Source: Promethearchaeia archaeon
GTDB lineage: Archaea; Asgardarchaeota; Lokiarchaeia; Sigyniarchaeales; SOKP01
NCBI GenBank assembly: GCA_029856125.1
Contig: JAHQWJ010000080.1
Coordinates: 1 to 64,000 of the forward strand
Length of the DNA: 64,000 nucleotides
Reading direction: 5' to 3'
In this document: positions 1 to 8,693 of the stretch, piece after piece
Layout of the letters: every line of letters begins with the position of its first letter
How positions within the stretch are numbered: position 1 is the stretch's first letter
Translations under genes and position numbers: made by a program
Notes under the pieces: model-generated
What the model was told of the DNA's origin: nothing
Seen by the model: the letters and a program-made list of their open reading frames with translations, nothing else
Database searches by the model: none

Positions 1-2440
1 CATTTGAATTGCTAATCGATCTACCAGTAGTACGGTCCAGAAGCTCTCCTTCTATATTGAAAAATGTATTGCTGGCACCAATAGCTGTACGATTAACTTC
101 TCGAGGCGTTGGTCCTGAAAGTATATTTATTATTGGTTCTTCATTTAGTATAAAAAAAGAATGATTCTCCTCGATTCCTATCTTAGCATATAATAAATTA
201 GGTCCAGGTATCATTAGGTTATTTACAAAATAATTGTATGTAGCTACTCCATTACTGTCTGTAGTATTCGCACCTATTTGAATACCATTCCAAAAATCGA
301 AAAATTGGACATTTTGATTTGGTAGAGGATAATTGGTTTCGTTTACAACCTTGGCTTTTAAGATCAAATTAGTATATCTATTCACTACAGGGGAATTTAG
401 GTTATCTGAAGGAATGTCATTAATATAAAACCATACTTTTTTGACTATTCCTTTAGTAACATTAAAATCCATCCTGTTACTTGAATCGTTAACAAAACCT
501 GACGCGTTAACAAAACCTGATGGTATATACCAACTTCCGTTAGTATCTACTCTTAAATCGTATTGCCCTACTGAAACATTATACACATTAGTATCAATAT
601 TAAAATCTCCGTTTAAATCGGTAGCTGTACTAATGATATCAAATGGTGGGTCTCCAACTTTCACATTTGTACCCTTTTGAAGCAATATAAAATCTACTTC
701 AACCCCACTAACCCTTTGGTTGTTAACAGGATCGATTACAAAGCCTTGAATGTTAGTAGAAGTATCAATTGAGATATTTACTTCTTGGGGATTTACATTT
801 TGAAGATTAACTTGAATATCCCCATATACTGTATATGTAGTGTTGCCATTGACATCTGGATTATATTGCGCAAAAATGACGTGTGGACCGACAACTTGTA
901 AATCATCAATATTTACAATAATTGAAGCATTGCCATCTAGATTTGTGTTAGATTGGCCAATAGGCTGTAAAGAGGTTAAATCATAAAAAGAAATCATCGC
1001 ATCCTCTACAGGAGCACCATCAAGTGTTAATAAAGCTGTGAGATTTGCTGTAGCACCTCTATATCCTTCGGTAAAGTTTGAATTTAAGATGAGATTGTAA
1101 TTGGCTAAGCTAGGAGGAACACTTCCATAATTATCATAATAGACATCCATTTGGATCCACAGGCCATCACCACTTACATCTGTTGGAATATATATTTCCG
1201 CCCAATTATACATATTTTTATATTTTATTACAATAGTATTTTGGCCTGTACTATTGTCAATTAGCTCTTCAGCTAAAAAAGTGTTGAACCCATCAACAAA
1301 ACGGCTTGCTACGCCAAAGGCTCTTGAAAAAGCACAAAAAGCTGAAGTAAAATCGGACCAGTAACCCATTCCTTCTTCGAGAAACCACTCCACTTCATCA
1401 TATCCGTCTGGAGCTGGGTTGTATTGACTTGGGTCGGAAATTCTTATAAAATTATATTGCAGATAATTTCTAATTTTATCAGCAACAATGAAAGTATTGT
1501 CAGAACTTAAGATTGTTGCATTAATTTGATTGTAATGATAAGCAAAATCATTGTTATTGCTTATATACACATTTATTGTATCCCCTTTCAACTGTAAATA
1601 TTTGCTTTGTATAGGAATAGGAGTATATGAAGGTTCTATTGCCATTGCGTCTATTTCTGAACTAGTTGGTAAATCCAATCCAAACATTTCGTATGTCATA
1701 TTAACATCCTCCTCCATGCTAAAGTCAATATCGAGGGTTGTACAATTAAATTCGTCTTTATATAAAGCGGGTGTTCCTTGCATATTATTCGCTTGAACAC
1801 TATTTTCCATAATAAAAGGAGTAGGAAAAAGGTTTGGAATTACCATGGAATTTATACCAATACTGGGAGTAAGTGGTATTTGTAAAGTAAGGAGATCCTT
1901 ATCCCAATGTTTGGATAAATAATCAACATAGGTGTAATAAGAAGAGGGTGCTGTAGCAGCAGAAGAATGCCATCCATCTCCCGTATATTCGTCAAAACTT
2001 TCATATTTCCAAAATTTCGTTAAAATCTCATTGTAATCGTCATAATCGAATATTCTGAATACTTCAACTTCAGAGAACATAAGAGCTGCAAGGGCTTGTC
2101 CGTAATCGCCTAAGTCTAAATCGTCAATATCACCGTCGAACATATCTTCTAACGCATCTAATAGATCAGATAATTGGTCTGGTGTTAAAGAGAGATCAGA
2201 AAACATATCTTGAAAATCGGACATATTATAAGGAAAGGGGATTTGTGTAGGTATGCCATCCTCTTGCTCCGCTTCAGCTAACTCGTCACTTGGAAGGGGT
2301 CTTTGACTATCCCAAAGCAAACTAAAGAAGAATGTTGAAAAAGCAAACGCAAATACCAATAGTACTGCTGTAAGAATGATTTTAATTATTCTCTTTTTGT
2401 TTATTGCAGTAACTAATAATTCTTCACGAAATTCTGACAT
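1..2440 (-). CDS. Membrane-anchored surface protein with degenerate transglutaminase-like domain (3' truncated)
   Basis: The reading frame opens with ATG at 2440 (MSEFREELL) and runs off the left edge, so at least 813 residues are seen and the C-terminus is missing. Residues about 15-38 form one hydrophobic helix after a KKRIIK stretch, so the rest is probably extracellular. Near residues 355-425 lies a transglutaminase-core-like segment, GYWSDFTSAF, then SRAFGVASRFVDGFN, then YNWAEIYIP and WIQMD. In active members the first motif has Cys where Trp360-Trp361 region shows Trp, and the second has His two residues before the Trp, where Tyr is found; only the Asp remains. The remainder looks like beta-rich carboxypeptidase-regulatory or Ig-like repeats rich in Asn, Thr and Val. 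Probably a non-catalytic surface or adhesion protein. Specificity unknown. Confidence 0.75.
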   Translation of the reverse strand, partial: MSEFREELLVTAINKKRIIKIILTAVLLVFAFAFSTFFFSLLWDSQRPLPSDELAEAEQEDGIPTQIPFPYNMSDFQDMFSDLSLTPDQLSDLLDALEDMFDGDIDDLDLGDYGQALAALMFSEVEVFRIFDYDDYNEILTKFWKYESFDEYTGDGWHSSAATAPSSYYTYVDYLSKHWDKDLLTLQIPLTPSIGINSMVIPNLFPTPFIMENSVQANNMQGTPALYKDEFNCTTLDIDFSMEEDVNMTYEMFGLDLPTSSEIDAMAIEPSYTPIPIQSKYLQLKGDTINVYISNNNDFAYHYNQINATILSSDNTFIVADKIRNYLQYNFIRISDPSQYNPAPDGYDEVEWFLEEGMGYWSDFTSAFCAFSRAFGVASRFVDGFNTFLAEELIDNSTGQNTIVIKYKNMYNWAEIYIPTDVSGDGLWIQMDVYYDNYGSVPPSLANYNLILNSNFTEGYRGATANLTALLTLDGAPVEDAMISFYDLTSLQPIGQSNTNLDGNASIIVNIDDLQVVGPHVIFAQYNPDVNGNTTYTVYGDIQVNLQNVNPQEVNISIDTSTNIQGFVIDPVNNQRVSGVEVDFILLQKGTNVKVGDPPFDIISTATDLNGDFNIDTNVYNVSVGQYDLRVDTNGSWYIPSGFVNASGFVNDSSNRMDFNVTKGIVKKVWFYINDIPSDNLNSPVVNRYTNLILKAKVVNETNYPLPNQNVQFFDFWNGIQIGANTTDSNGVATYNYFVNNLMIPGPNLLYAKIGIEENHSFFILNEEPIINILSGPTPREVNRTAIGASNTFFNIEGELLDRTTGRSISNSN

Positions 2441-2622
2441 CTCTACTCTATTTTACCCTTAACTATTCCATTATAAGTTTGCAATATTAATTAAAATTAT
2501 AGTATAAATAATTTTCCTAATATTTCTGATTCATATGAAATATTGCTTAAAATGAATGGAGAAAGTAGTTAATGATGGAATTTTTCGAAAAATTAGATCA
2601 AAAAAAGATAGAATAAAAAAAA

Positions 2623-3429
2623 TTAAAATTCAAATCCACATTTCGTGCAGATACTTTTCTTAGCATATTGTGGTTTAGGAATATAACTTAATATTTTTGA
2701 TTTATCCTCAACTTCCTTAATAGCAAATCCTGTAGCCCCACAATTGGGACAAATTCTCCTTCCTGAGCCGAATCCAGCGTCAATATTAGGTGTAGCTGTA
2801 GATGGAGTAGAAGTTGTTGGTATTATTGGACTACTCCCAAATGTTGGACTTTGTGAAGTAATTCCTTGAGCCAAACTTGATGGCATAACTGCTTTTGGTT
2901 CTTTCAATTCTTGGATTCGTTTCTCTTTATAAGATACTTCTTCCTGTAATTTGCTAATTTGAGTTTGTAGGGGTCCAATTTGTTGTTGGAGGTTCATATT
3001 TTCTTGTTGAACTTGCTGTAGTTGATTTTGTAATTGAGGTAATTGTGCTAGTAGTTGAGCTTTTTCATTATTAATTTGAGTAATTTGATTCTGAAACCCT
3101 TCAATAGTTGTCTGAAAACTGTTGATTTGGTTATTTAATTGAACTATTTGGTTATCTTTACCTAAGATTTGTGAATTTAAATTTGCACATTGAGCATTTA
3201 CTTCACTCATCTGATTCTGTAATTGTCCTATGACATTATCCTTTTGTTGAACTTGAGATAGAGCTGTATTGTATTCTGCTTGTGAGGGACCACTTGGTAT
3301 AGTTGATTCGGGTTGATATACTGGAGGTTCAAACGAATTAGTCGGTGGAGGCATTGAGGGAGGCAGTGTTGGGGGTGGACCACGAGGTTTGTATTCTTCT
3401 TCTTCGTCTTTTTCATATTCGTCCGACAT
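2623..3429 (-). CDS. Coiled-coil protein with C-terminal zinc ribbon
   Basis: A 268-residue soluble protein. Residues 1-50 are acidic and then very proline-rich (PPPTLPPSMPPP). Residues 50-175 are Gln/Asn-rich heptads consistent with a long coiled coil, and residues 185-220 form a Ser/Thr/Pro linker. The last 42 residues hold a C4 zinc ribbon (CPNC at 227-230, CTKC at 261-264). No enzyme motif is visible. The architecture suggests a scaffold that multimerises through its coiled coil and binds a partner or nucleic acid through the ribbon. It stands alone between the surface protein and the deacetylase, all on the minus strand. Function unknown; the domain description is secure. Confidence 0.75.
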   Translation of the reverse strand: MSDEYEKDEEEEYKPRGPPPTLPPSMPPPTNSFEPPVYQPESTIPSGPSQAEYNTALSQVQQKDNVIGQLQNQMSEVNAQCANLNSQILGKDNQIVQLNNQINSFQTTIEGFQNQITQINNEKAQLLAQLPQLQNQLQQVQQENMNLQQQIGPLQTQISKLQEEVSYKEKRIQELKEPKAVMPSSLAQGITSQSPTFGSSPIIPTTSTPSTATPNIDAGFGSGRRICPNCGATGFAIKEVEDKSKILSYIPKPQYAKKSICTKCGFEF

Positions 3430-3544
3430 AATATTCTTCTCTTATGTTTATGCTTAATTATATCAATAATTGTAACTTTAATAGTGAATTTAGTTTATAA
3501 ACTATAGCACAAATGGGCATTATCTTAATGTTCTTTTTTAAAAA

Positions 3545-4633
3545 TTAAAAGCAATTCCAATGAGGGGTAAGACATTCTTTCAATTTAGGGATAACTTTAT
3601 TACTTACATAATTTAAAACATCATTATCGGATTTTCTAGCATTTTCTTCTATTAGTTCGTTTTCGCTGTCATCGAGAACTTGCAGGCAATTGTACACAGC
3701 TTTAGCTTGTTTATCAATTTCGTATCCACCTTCTAAAGTAATTAAAATTCGATTGTTAGCGTATTCTCCAGCTATTTCTTTGATTTTCTTCAAATAATTC
3801 GCTGGTCCTTGATACGTCCAACCCATATTAGTAAGTCTGTCTGTCCAGTGAGTATCAAATCCAGCAGATATTAGAAAAAATTCTGGTTTAAATTCCTGGC
3901 AAATGGGAGCGATTATTTCATTAAAAAATATTATATTAACATCATCAGAAGCTCTCGGAGGCATCGGAAAATTGATTATTTTTCCTTGCCCCCCCTCGTT
4001 TCCGATATCATTAATAAAACCAGTGCCTGGATAAAGTGTCCTACCATCCTGATGTGAGTCAAAAAAGACTACTTCACCGTTTTTGGAGCCATTGTAGAAA
4101 ATGTCCGAAGTCCCATTTCCCGCGTGACAATCCCAATCTATTATTGCCACTCTTTTTAATCCCTTTTCTTTAAGAAGATATTCAGCAGCAATCGCTACAT
4201 TGTTAAAAATGCAAAAACCCGCACATTTGTAAGAGTTTGAATGATGTCCAGGAGGTCTCACCGAAGCGAAAGCATTTTTAACCTTTCCAGCGATCATTTC
4301 GTCAATACCATTTAGATTTCCACCAACGCTATAAAGTGATGCTTCATATGTCTTAGCCGATACAGCTGTGTCCATATCAAGCTGCTGAATATGACCTGTA
4401 ATTTGAGATTTTTCACTAACTTCTTTTACTTGGTTAATTAAAGTCTCTTGGTGAACGTATTTGACTTGATCTTTAGTAGCTTTTCTAGGTCGAATTAACT
4501 TAAAGTTCGGATTTTCCAATACTTTTTTCTCATTTAAAAAATCCATAATTCCAATAAGCCTTTCGTGACTCTCGACATGCGTACCAATACGGTGGCTAAG
4601 ATAAATATCGTCATATATTAACCCAGTGGTCAT
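3545..4633 (-). CDS. Histone deacetylase family protein (class II / acetylpolyamine amidohydrolase-like)
   Basis: A zinc-dependent amidohydrolase of the arginase/deacetylase fold, removing acetyl groups from lysine side chains or polyamines. Counting from a TTG at 4642, it has the His-His pair in PPGHHSN (133-134), zinc ligands Asp171 and His173 in DWDCHAGNG, Asp263 in SAGFDTH, and catalytic Tyr307 in EGGYEID, so it should be active. The start is taken as the ATG at 4633 (MTTGLIYDD), because the TTG three codons earlier has no Shine-Dalgarno (SD) sequence. It is divergent from the Ras-like GTPase across a 200-bp AT-rich region. Asgard genomes commonly encode such class II-like deacetylases. 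The substrate (chromatin protein, other protein or polyamine) cannot be told from sequence. Confidence 0.93.
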   Translation of the reverse strand: MTTGLIYDDIYLSHRIGTHVESHERLIGIMDFLNEKKVLENPNFKLIRPRKATKDQVKYVHQETLINQVKEVSEKSQITGHIQQLDMDTAVSAKTYEASLYSVGGNLNGIDEMIAGKVKNAFASVRPPGHHSNSYKCAGFCIFNNVAIAAEYLLKEKGLKRVAIIDWDCHAGNGTSDIFYNGSKNGEVVFFDSHQDGRTLYPGTGFINDIGNEGGQGKIINFPMPPRASDDVNIIFFNEIIAPICQEFKPEFFLISAGFDTHWTDRLTNMGWTYQGPANYLKKIKEIAGEYANNRILITLEGGYEIDKQAKAVYNCLQVLDDSENELIEENARKSDNDVLNYVSNKVIPKLKECLTPHWNCF

Positions 4634-4812
4634 TATAATCAATTAAATGTTTTTTAAAACTATTAAATAATGATTTTTCGTTATTCTTTAAAAAAGTTAC
4701 TATTTATTTAACTAACGAAACCTTCAAGTTTTTAATTAATTTAAAACATATTTTTTAGTTTGGATTTAATATATTTACGATTTTAATGTTTTTATTTTTA
4801 GTAGGGCTAAAG

Positions 4813-4821
4813 ATATATATA
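4813..4821 (+). promoter_or_regulatory. Probable TATA box of the small GTPase gene
   Basis: The run ATATATATA lies 27-35 bases upstream of the GTPase ATG, preceded by GGGCTAAAG, which could serve as a BRE. No Shine-Dalgarno sequence is visible before the ATG, so the transcript may be nearly leaderless. This is the only strong TATA-like run in the divergent 4634-4847 region. Confidence 0.45.
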
Positions 4822-4847
4822 GGGAAAAAATAAGTTGTTTATGTAGA

Positions 4848-5360
4848 ATGGTTTATCGTATCAAAGTCATTATAATAGGAGAGGCAGGAGTAGGCAAGAC
4901 TTCTTTAGTAAAAAAATTTGTATCCGGTCATTTTGCTCGAGATTATCGAACATCTATAGGTGCGAATTTATTTGTTAAAGAATTAAATTTAAACTCGGAC
5001 ATTAATGTCTCAATTCAAATTTGGGATATTGCTGGCCAAGAAAGATGGAAAAAAATGAGACATTTGTATTATAGGGGTGCTCACGGTGCTCTGATTGTTG
5101 GAGATCTCACGAGAGGAAATACTTTTGAACAATTAAAAGAGTTTTGGAATCAAGATCTCAAAAACTTTTGTGGAGAAATTCCTAAGATTTTAGTTGTAAA
5201 TAAGGTAGATATGGATTCCAATATTTCTAATAATGATATCGAAAAATTAGCTCAGATTATCAATGTAAAAGCAACAATTTTTACATCTGCCAAAAATGGT
5301 CAAAATGTTGAAAAAGCATTTCATCAAATAGCTGAAGAGATTGTTACACCTGAAGTATAG
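4848..5360 (+). CDS. Ras/Rab-family small GTPase
   Basis: A 170-residue P-loop GTPase with the full motif set: G1 GEAGVGKT (11-18), switch I Thr35 in YRTSIGAN, G3 DIAGQE (60-65, keeping the Gln used in hydrolysis), G4 NKVD (118-121) and G5 TSAK (146-149). The Rab-like WDIAGQERW stretch is intact. There is no C-terminal cysteine for prenylation and no added membrane anchor, so any membrane association must go through a partner. Expanded families of such GTPases are an Asgard hallmark. Roadblock and longin proteins, the folds that regulate such GTPases, are also encoded in this window, but far away (51.2 and 41.5 kb). Confidence 0.96.
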   Translation: MVYRIKVIIIGEAGVGKTSLVKKFVSGHFARDYRTSIGANLFVKELNLNSDINVSIQIWDIAGQERWKKMRHLYYRGAHGALIVGDLTRGNTFEQLKEFWNQDLKNFCGEIPKILVVNKVDMDSNISNNDIEKLAQIINVKATIFTSAKNGQNVEKAFHQIAEEIVTPEV

Positions 5361-5389
5361 AATAAATTTGTTAATTTAAAATCTAAGGG

Positions 5390-6370
5390 TTATACTTCAA
5401 TAACGAGTTTTATAAATTCTCTTTGACCAGGATCAAGATACTTTTCAAAAGCATGTTGAATGTCTTGAATAGGTATAATTTGAGATATAAACTTATTTGA
5501 ATTAATTTTATCCTGAGAAAAAAAATCTAAAGCGCAGAAAATATCCTCGCGATCGTGACCTAAAACACCTTTAATACTTACTTCCTTAGAATTCAATAGA
5601 AACATAGGAAATGAAACTTTCCCTTTAAAAACACCCTCCAGGATAACAGTCCCTCCTTTTTTTATTAAATCTATTGCCATTAATATAGACTTTTGATTTC
5701 CAGCGCAATCAAAAATGTAAGTTGGTTTTCCATTTCTTTTCAAAAACTTTTTAATTTTTGCTGGATTTGGAGGAAAAGATTCGTTTGCCCCAAATTCTTT
5801 TGCCTTTTCTCTTAAAAATTCTTGTGGCTCAATTGCGATGATATAATTAGGTTTTTTTTCTTTCAACAAATAACTTAAAAAACATAATCCAATATTTCCT
5901 GCTCCTATTATAATTATATTTTGGTTTTTAGTAATATTGGATAATTTTACAGCTCTACAAACATTAGCAAATGACTCAATCATCACTGCTTCTTTAGTTG
6001 AAACAGATTGAGGTATTTGGAATAAATATTTTCTTGGAACTTTTACGAATTCAGCAAATCCTCCATCTTTAAAAATCCCCATACCGTCTAATTGTCCTTG
6101 ATCGATATCTAAGGCAACATTTATTCCACAAACTTTATCTCCCAGTTTTATATCAGTAATATTAGAGCCGATTTCTACAACTTCCCCCGAAAATTCATGC
6201 CCCATTATTATAGGTGCCTGATACATCTTGAACTTATAATTAGTTATATCGCTTCCACAAATTCCACAATAATGCGTTTTTACGATTACATCCTCCTCTC
6301 CTGGAGAGGGTCTTGGATAATCCTCTCTATAATCAATTTTTTTTACATCAATAAATACTGCTGCTTTCAT
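5390..6370 (-). CDS. Zinc-dependent medium-chain alcohol/polyol dehydrogenase
   Basis: An MDR-family NAD(P)-dependent dehydrogenase acting on an alcohol, polyol or threonine-like substrate. It shows the catalytic zinc motif CGICGSD and GHEFSGEVVEIG, and a Rossmann motif in IIIIGAGNIGLCFLSYL. The lobe where many relatives carry four cysteines binding a structural zinc reads VCGINVALDIDQGQ and has no cysteine cluster, so the structural zinc is absent. The start is set at the ATG at 6370 (MKAAVFIDVKK), which matches the usual family N-terminus. An ATG at 6391 would add seven residues. Substrate not predictable. Confidence 0.88.
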   Translation of the reverse strand: MKAAVFIDVKKIDYREDYPRPSPGEEDVIVKTHYCGICGSDITNYKFKMYQAPIIMGHEFSGEVVEIGSNITDIKLGDKVCGINVALDIDQGQLDGMGIFKDGGFAEFVKVPRKYLFQIPQSVSTKEAVMIESFANVCRAVKLSNITKNQNIIIIGAGNIGLCFLSYLLKEKKPNYIIAIEPQEFLREKAKEFGANESFPPNPAKIKKFLKRNGKPTYIFDCAGNQKSILMAIDLIKKGGTVILEGVFKGKVSFPMFLLNSKEVSIKGVLGHDREDIFCALDFFSQDKINSNKFISQIIPIQDIQHAFEKYLDPGQREFIKLVIEV

Positions 6371-6447
6371 GATATTGTTTCTAAACATCATTTTTTGTTG
6401 ATAAAATCAATAGAATTAAATTATTCTCTTAATTTAAAAGTTTTAAA

Positions 6448-8634
6448 TTAATCTTTTAATAATGTATCTGCTGTTGTAAATAAGGGTAATTCAATTTTTT
6501 TTTTTGGTCTTCTTTTAGTTAAATCTTCCTCTGGATTTAATTGATTTAGATTGTTATAGTTATGAATTTTTTTTTTGTAAACATTTGGGTTTAATTCTCT
6601 TATGAATTGAGAGGTGTTTAACTCTCTTTGACCTTTCAAAACTTTAATACTTTTAGGTGATATTAAAAATAATCTATCTTTCGCTCTAGTAATCCCTACA
6701 TAAAATACTCTCCGTTCTTCCTCATATGCTAAAGAATTAATCTTAACCTTGCTCGATGGAAATAAATTATCAGATAACATCGGAATGAACACAATTTTCC
6801 ATTCTAATCCTTTTGCTCTATGGATTGTGGAAAGTGTCAATAATGATTGGTTGTCTATAGATGCTAAACCCACTTTTTTAGATTCAAAGGTGGATTTGTT
6901 CAGTGTTATAGCATCTAAAAAAATAGGGATAGAATCAAAATTTTGGGAATATATGCTTATCTGTTTTAGATCTTCTAAGCGATCTTGCCAATTGTCATAT
7001 TGAATTTTTAAGTATTTTCCTAATTGATGAATTAGTTTATTAATAACTTCATTAGGTTTGTTATATTTAAGAGATATAAAAAGTTTGTTTAAATGATCAA
7101 AAATTTCTTCTCTTACAAGCTTGGGAATTTTTAATTTACCTAAAATTGAAGAGAGGTTGTTATTTGAAATTAAATTTTCTAAAGGGTTGTTTTTAGCCGA
7201 TATCTTGTCGAAAATTTTAGAGGAAGTCTTTTTTCCAATACCTTGAAACAAAGTTAGTATTCTTGACCAAGAGATTTCATCTTGCGGATTTTGAACAATG
7301 CGTAAATGTGCTAGTAAATCTTTAACATGAGCTCTTTCAAAAAAGGATACCCCCGAGTGAACAACATAGGGAATTTTATATTTTTGCAATTCCAATTCTA
7401 TTCTTAATGAGTGATAACCAGCGCGGTACAAAACAGCAATATCATCTAAATCATATTCTTCAAATTTCAATTGATTTATCATATTAACTATAAATTCTGC
7501 TTGGTATTCATCAGACTCAGTTGAAACATGTATAGGTTTCATTCCATTTTTACGTGTAGTATGCATCTCTTTCTTATATTGAGAGAAGTTATGTTTTATT
7601 GAATTATTAGCTAAATCTAAAATTTCAGGAACACTACGATAATTGTATGTTATGGCATACCTTTTGCAATCCTTATATTTTTTCTCAAAATTCAATATAT
7701 TCTGAAAATTGGCGCCTCGAAACGCATAAATACTTTGAGCATCATCACCAACTGCCATTACATTATGTTCTGGATTTTGTTTTACAATTTTATAAATAAT
7801 CTCATCTTGAATATAGTTGGTGTCTTGATACTCGTCAACTAAAACGAATTTGATTTTCTTAGCTATTAATTTCGCTACAAATCTTTCATCTAATAGCCTA
7901 TTCCAGAAAACCAATAAATCGTCGAAATCCACTAAGCTATTTTCTGCTTTCTTAGTGCTATAAATTTTTAAGACATCTCGTAATTTCGCAATAACAGGAT
8001 CGCTATCAAAATGATTATATTTCCATTGAATGACCTCATTAATTGTCTTATTGCAGTTGATTGAAAACGATAAAATGGCTTTTGCCATTGAGGATGTAGG
8101 AAATTTTTCTTCGAGATCTTTTGCATCTGCTTTATCAATTGATAACTTCATTAATCCTTTTGCATCAGTTTCGTCCATAATTGTATAATTGGGTTTTAAT
8201 CCAAGCGTTTCTGCATACATCCTCAAAAATCGGCTAGCAATTGAGTGGAAAGTACCCGCCCATATACCCTTTGGTTTTTTTCCAAGTAACATTTCTACTC
8301 GTTTGAACATTTCTTTAGCGGCTTTATTCGTGAAAGTAACAAGCATTATTTCACTAGGTTTTACTCCTGATACTAAAAGTTTAGCAACAGAATAAACAAT
8401 AGTCCTTGTTTTTCCAGAACCAGCCCCTGCAATAACCAACATAGGGCCTTGAATGTTATTTACGATTTCAAATTGTTCTTCGTTTAAGTCTGCTTTAAAA
8501 TCAACTTTGTTGTATTCCTCGGTTATCTTCGGAGCTTCTCCATCATCTAAGGATTCAGCGTAAGTCTCATCGTAAAATTCAAAGACGAATTCTTCCACCT
8601 TTCTGAATTTATTACTGCTGTTCTGTAATTTCAT
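6448..8634 (-). CDS. UvrD/PcrA/Rep-type superfamily 1A DNA helicase
   Basis: A 3'-5' ATP-dependent DNA helicase, probably in repair or replication-fork rescue. Walker A is GAGSGKTR (70-77). Further SF1 motifs are VDEYQDTN (II), GDDAQSIYAFRGAN (III), YNYRSVPEI (IV), TIHRAKGLEW (V) and YVGITRAKDRL (VI). At 728 residues the length is normal for PcrA/UvrD, with a basic C-terminal tail (KKIHNYNNL...KRRPKKK). Downstream spacing to the dehydrogenase is 77 bp. UvrD helicases are mainly bacterial, so the gene may have been acquired by transfer, but its base composition does not differ visibly from its neighbours. Confidence 0.95.
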   Translation of the reverse strand: MKLQNSSNKFRKVEEFVFEFYDETYAESLDDGEAPKITEEYNKVDFKADLNEEQFEIVNNIQGPMLVIAGAGSGKTRTIVYSVAKLLVSGVKPSEIMLVTFTNKAAKEMFKRVEMLLGKKPKGIWAGTFHSIASRFLRMYAETLGLKPNYTIMDETDAKGLMKLSIDKADAKDLEEKFPTSSMAKAILSFSINCNKTINEVIQWKYNHFDSDPVIAKLRDVLKIYSTKKAENSLVDFDDLLVFWNRLLDERFVAKLIAKKIKFVLVDEYQDTNYIQDEIIYKIVKQNPEHNVMAVGDDAQSIYAFRGANFQNILNFEKKYKDCKRYAITYNYRSVPEILDLANNSIKHNFSQYKKEMHTTRKNGMKPIHVSTESDEYQAEFIVNMINQLKFEEYDLDDIAVLYRAGYHSLRIELELQKYKIPYVVHSGVSFFERAHVKDLLAHLRIVQNPQDEISWSRILTLFQGIGKKTSSKIFDKISAKNNPLENLISNNNLSSILGKLKIPKLVREEIFDHLNKLFISLKYNKPNEVINKLIHQLGKYLKIQYDNWQDRLEDLKQISIYSQNFDSIPIFLDAITLNKSTFESKKVGLASIDNQSLLTLSTIHRAKGLEWKIVFIPMLSDNLFPSSKVKINSLAYEEERRVFYVGITRAKDRLFLISPKSIKVLKGQRELNTSQFIRELNPNVYKKKIHNYNNLNQLNPEEDLTKRRPKKKIELPLFTTADTLLKD

Positions 8635-8693
8635 CCCAATAATACAATTTAGTTTTGATTGAATTTAAAAAGGAATTGTTGTTTTAAGAGAAA

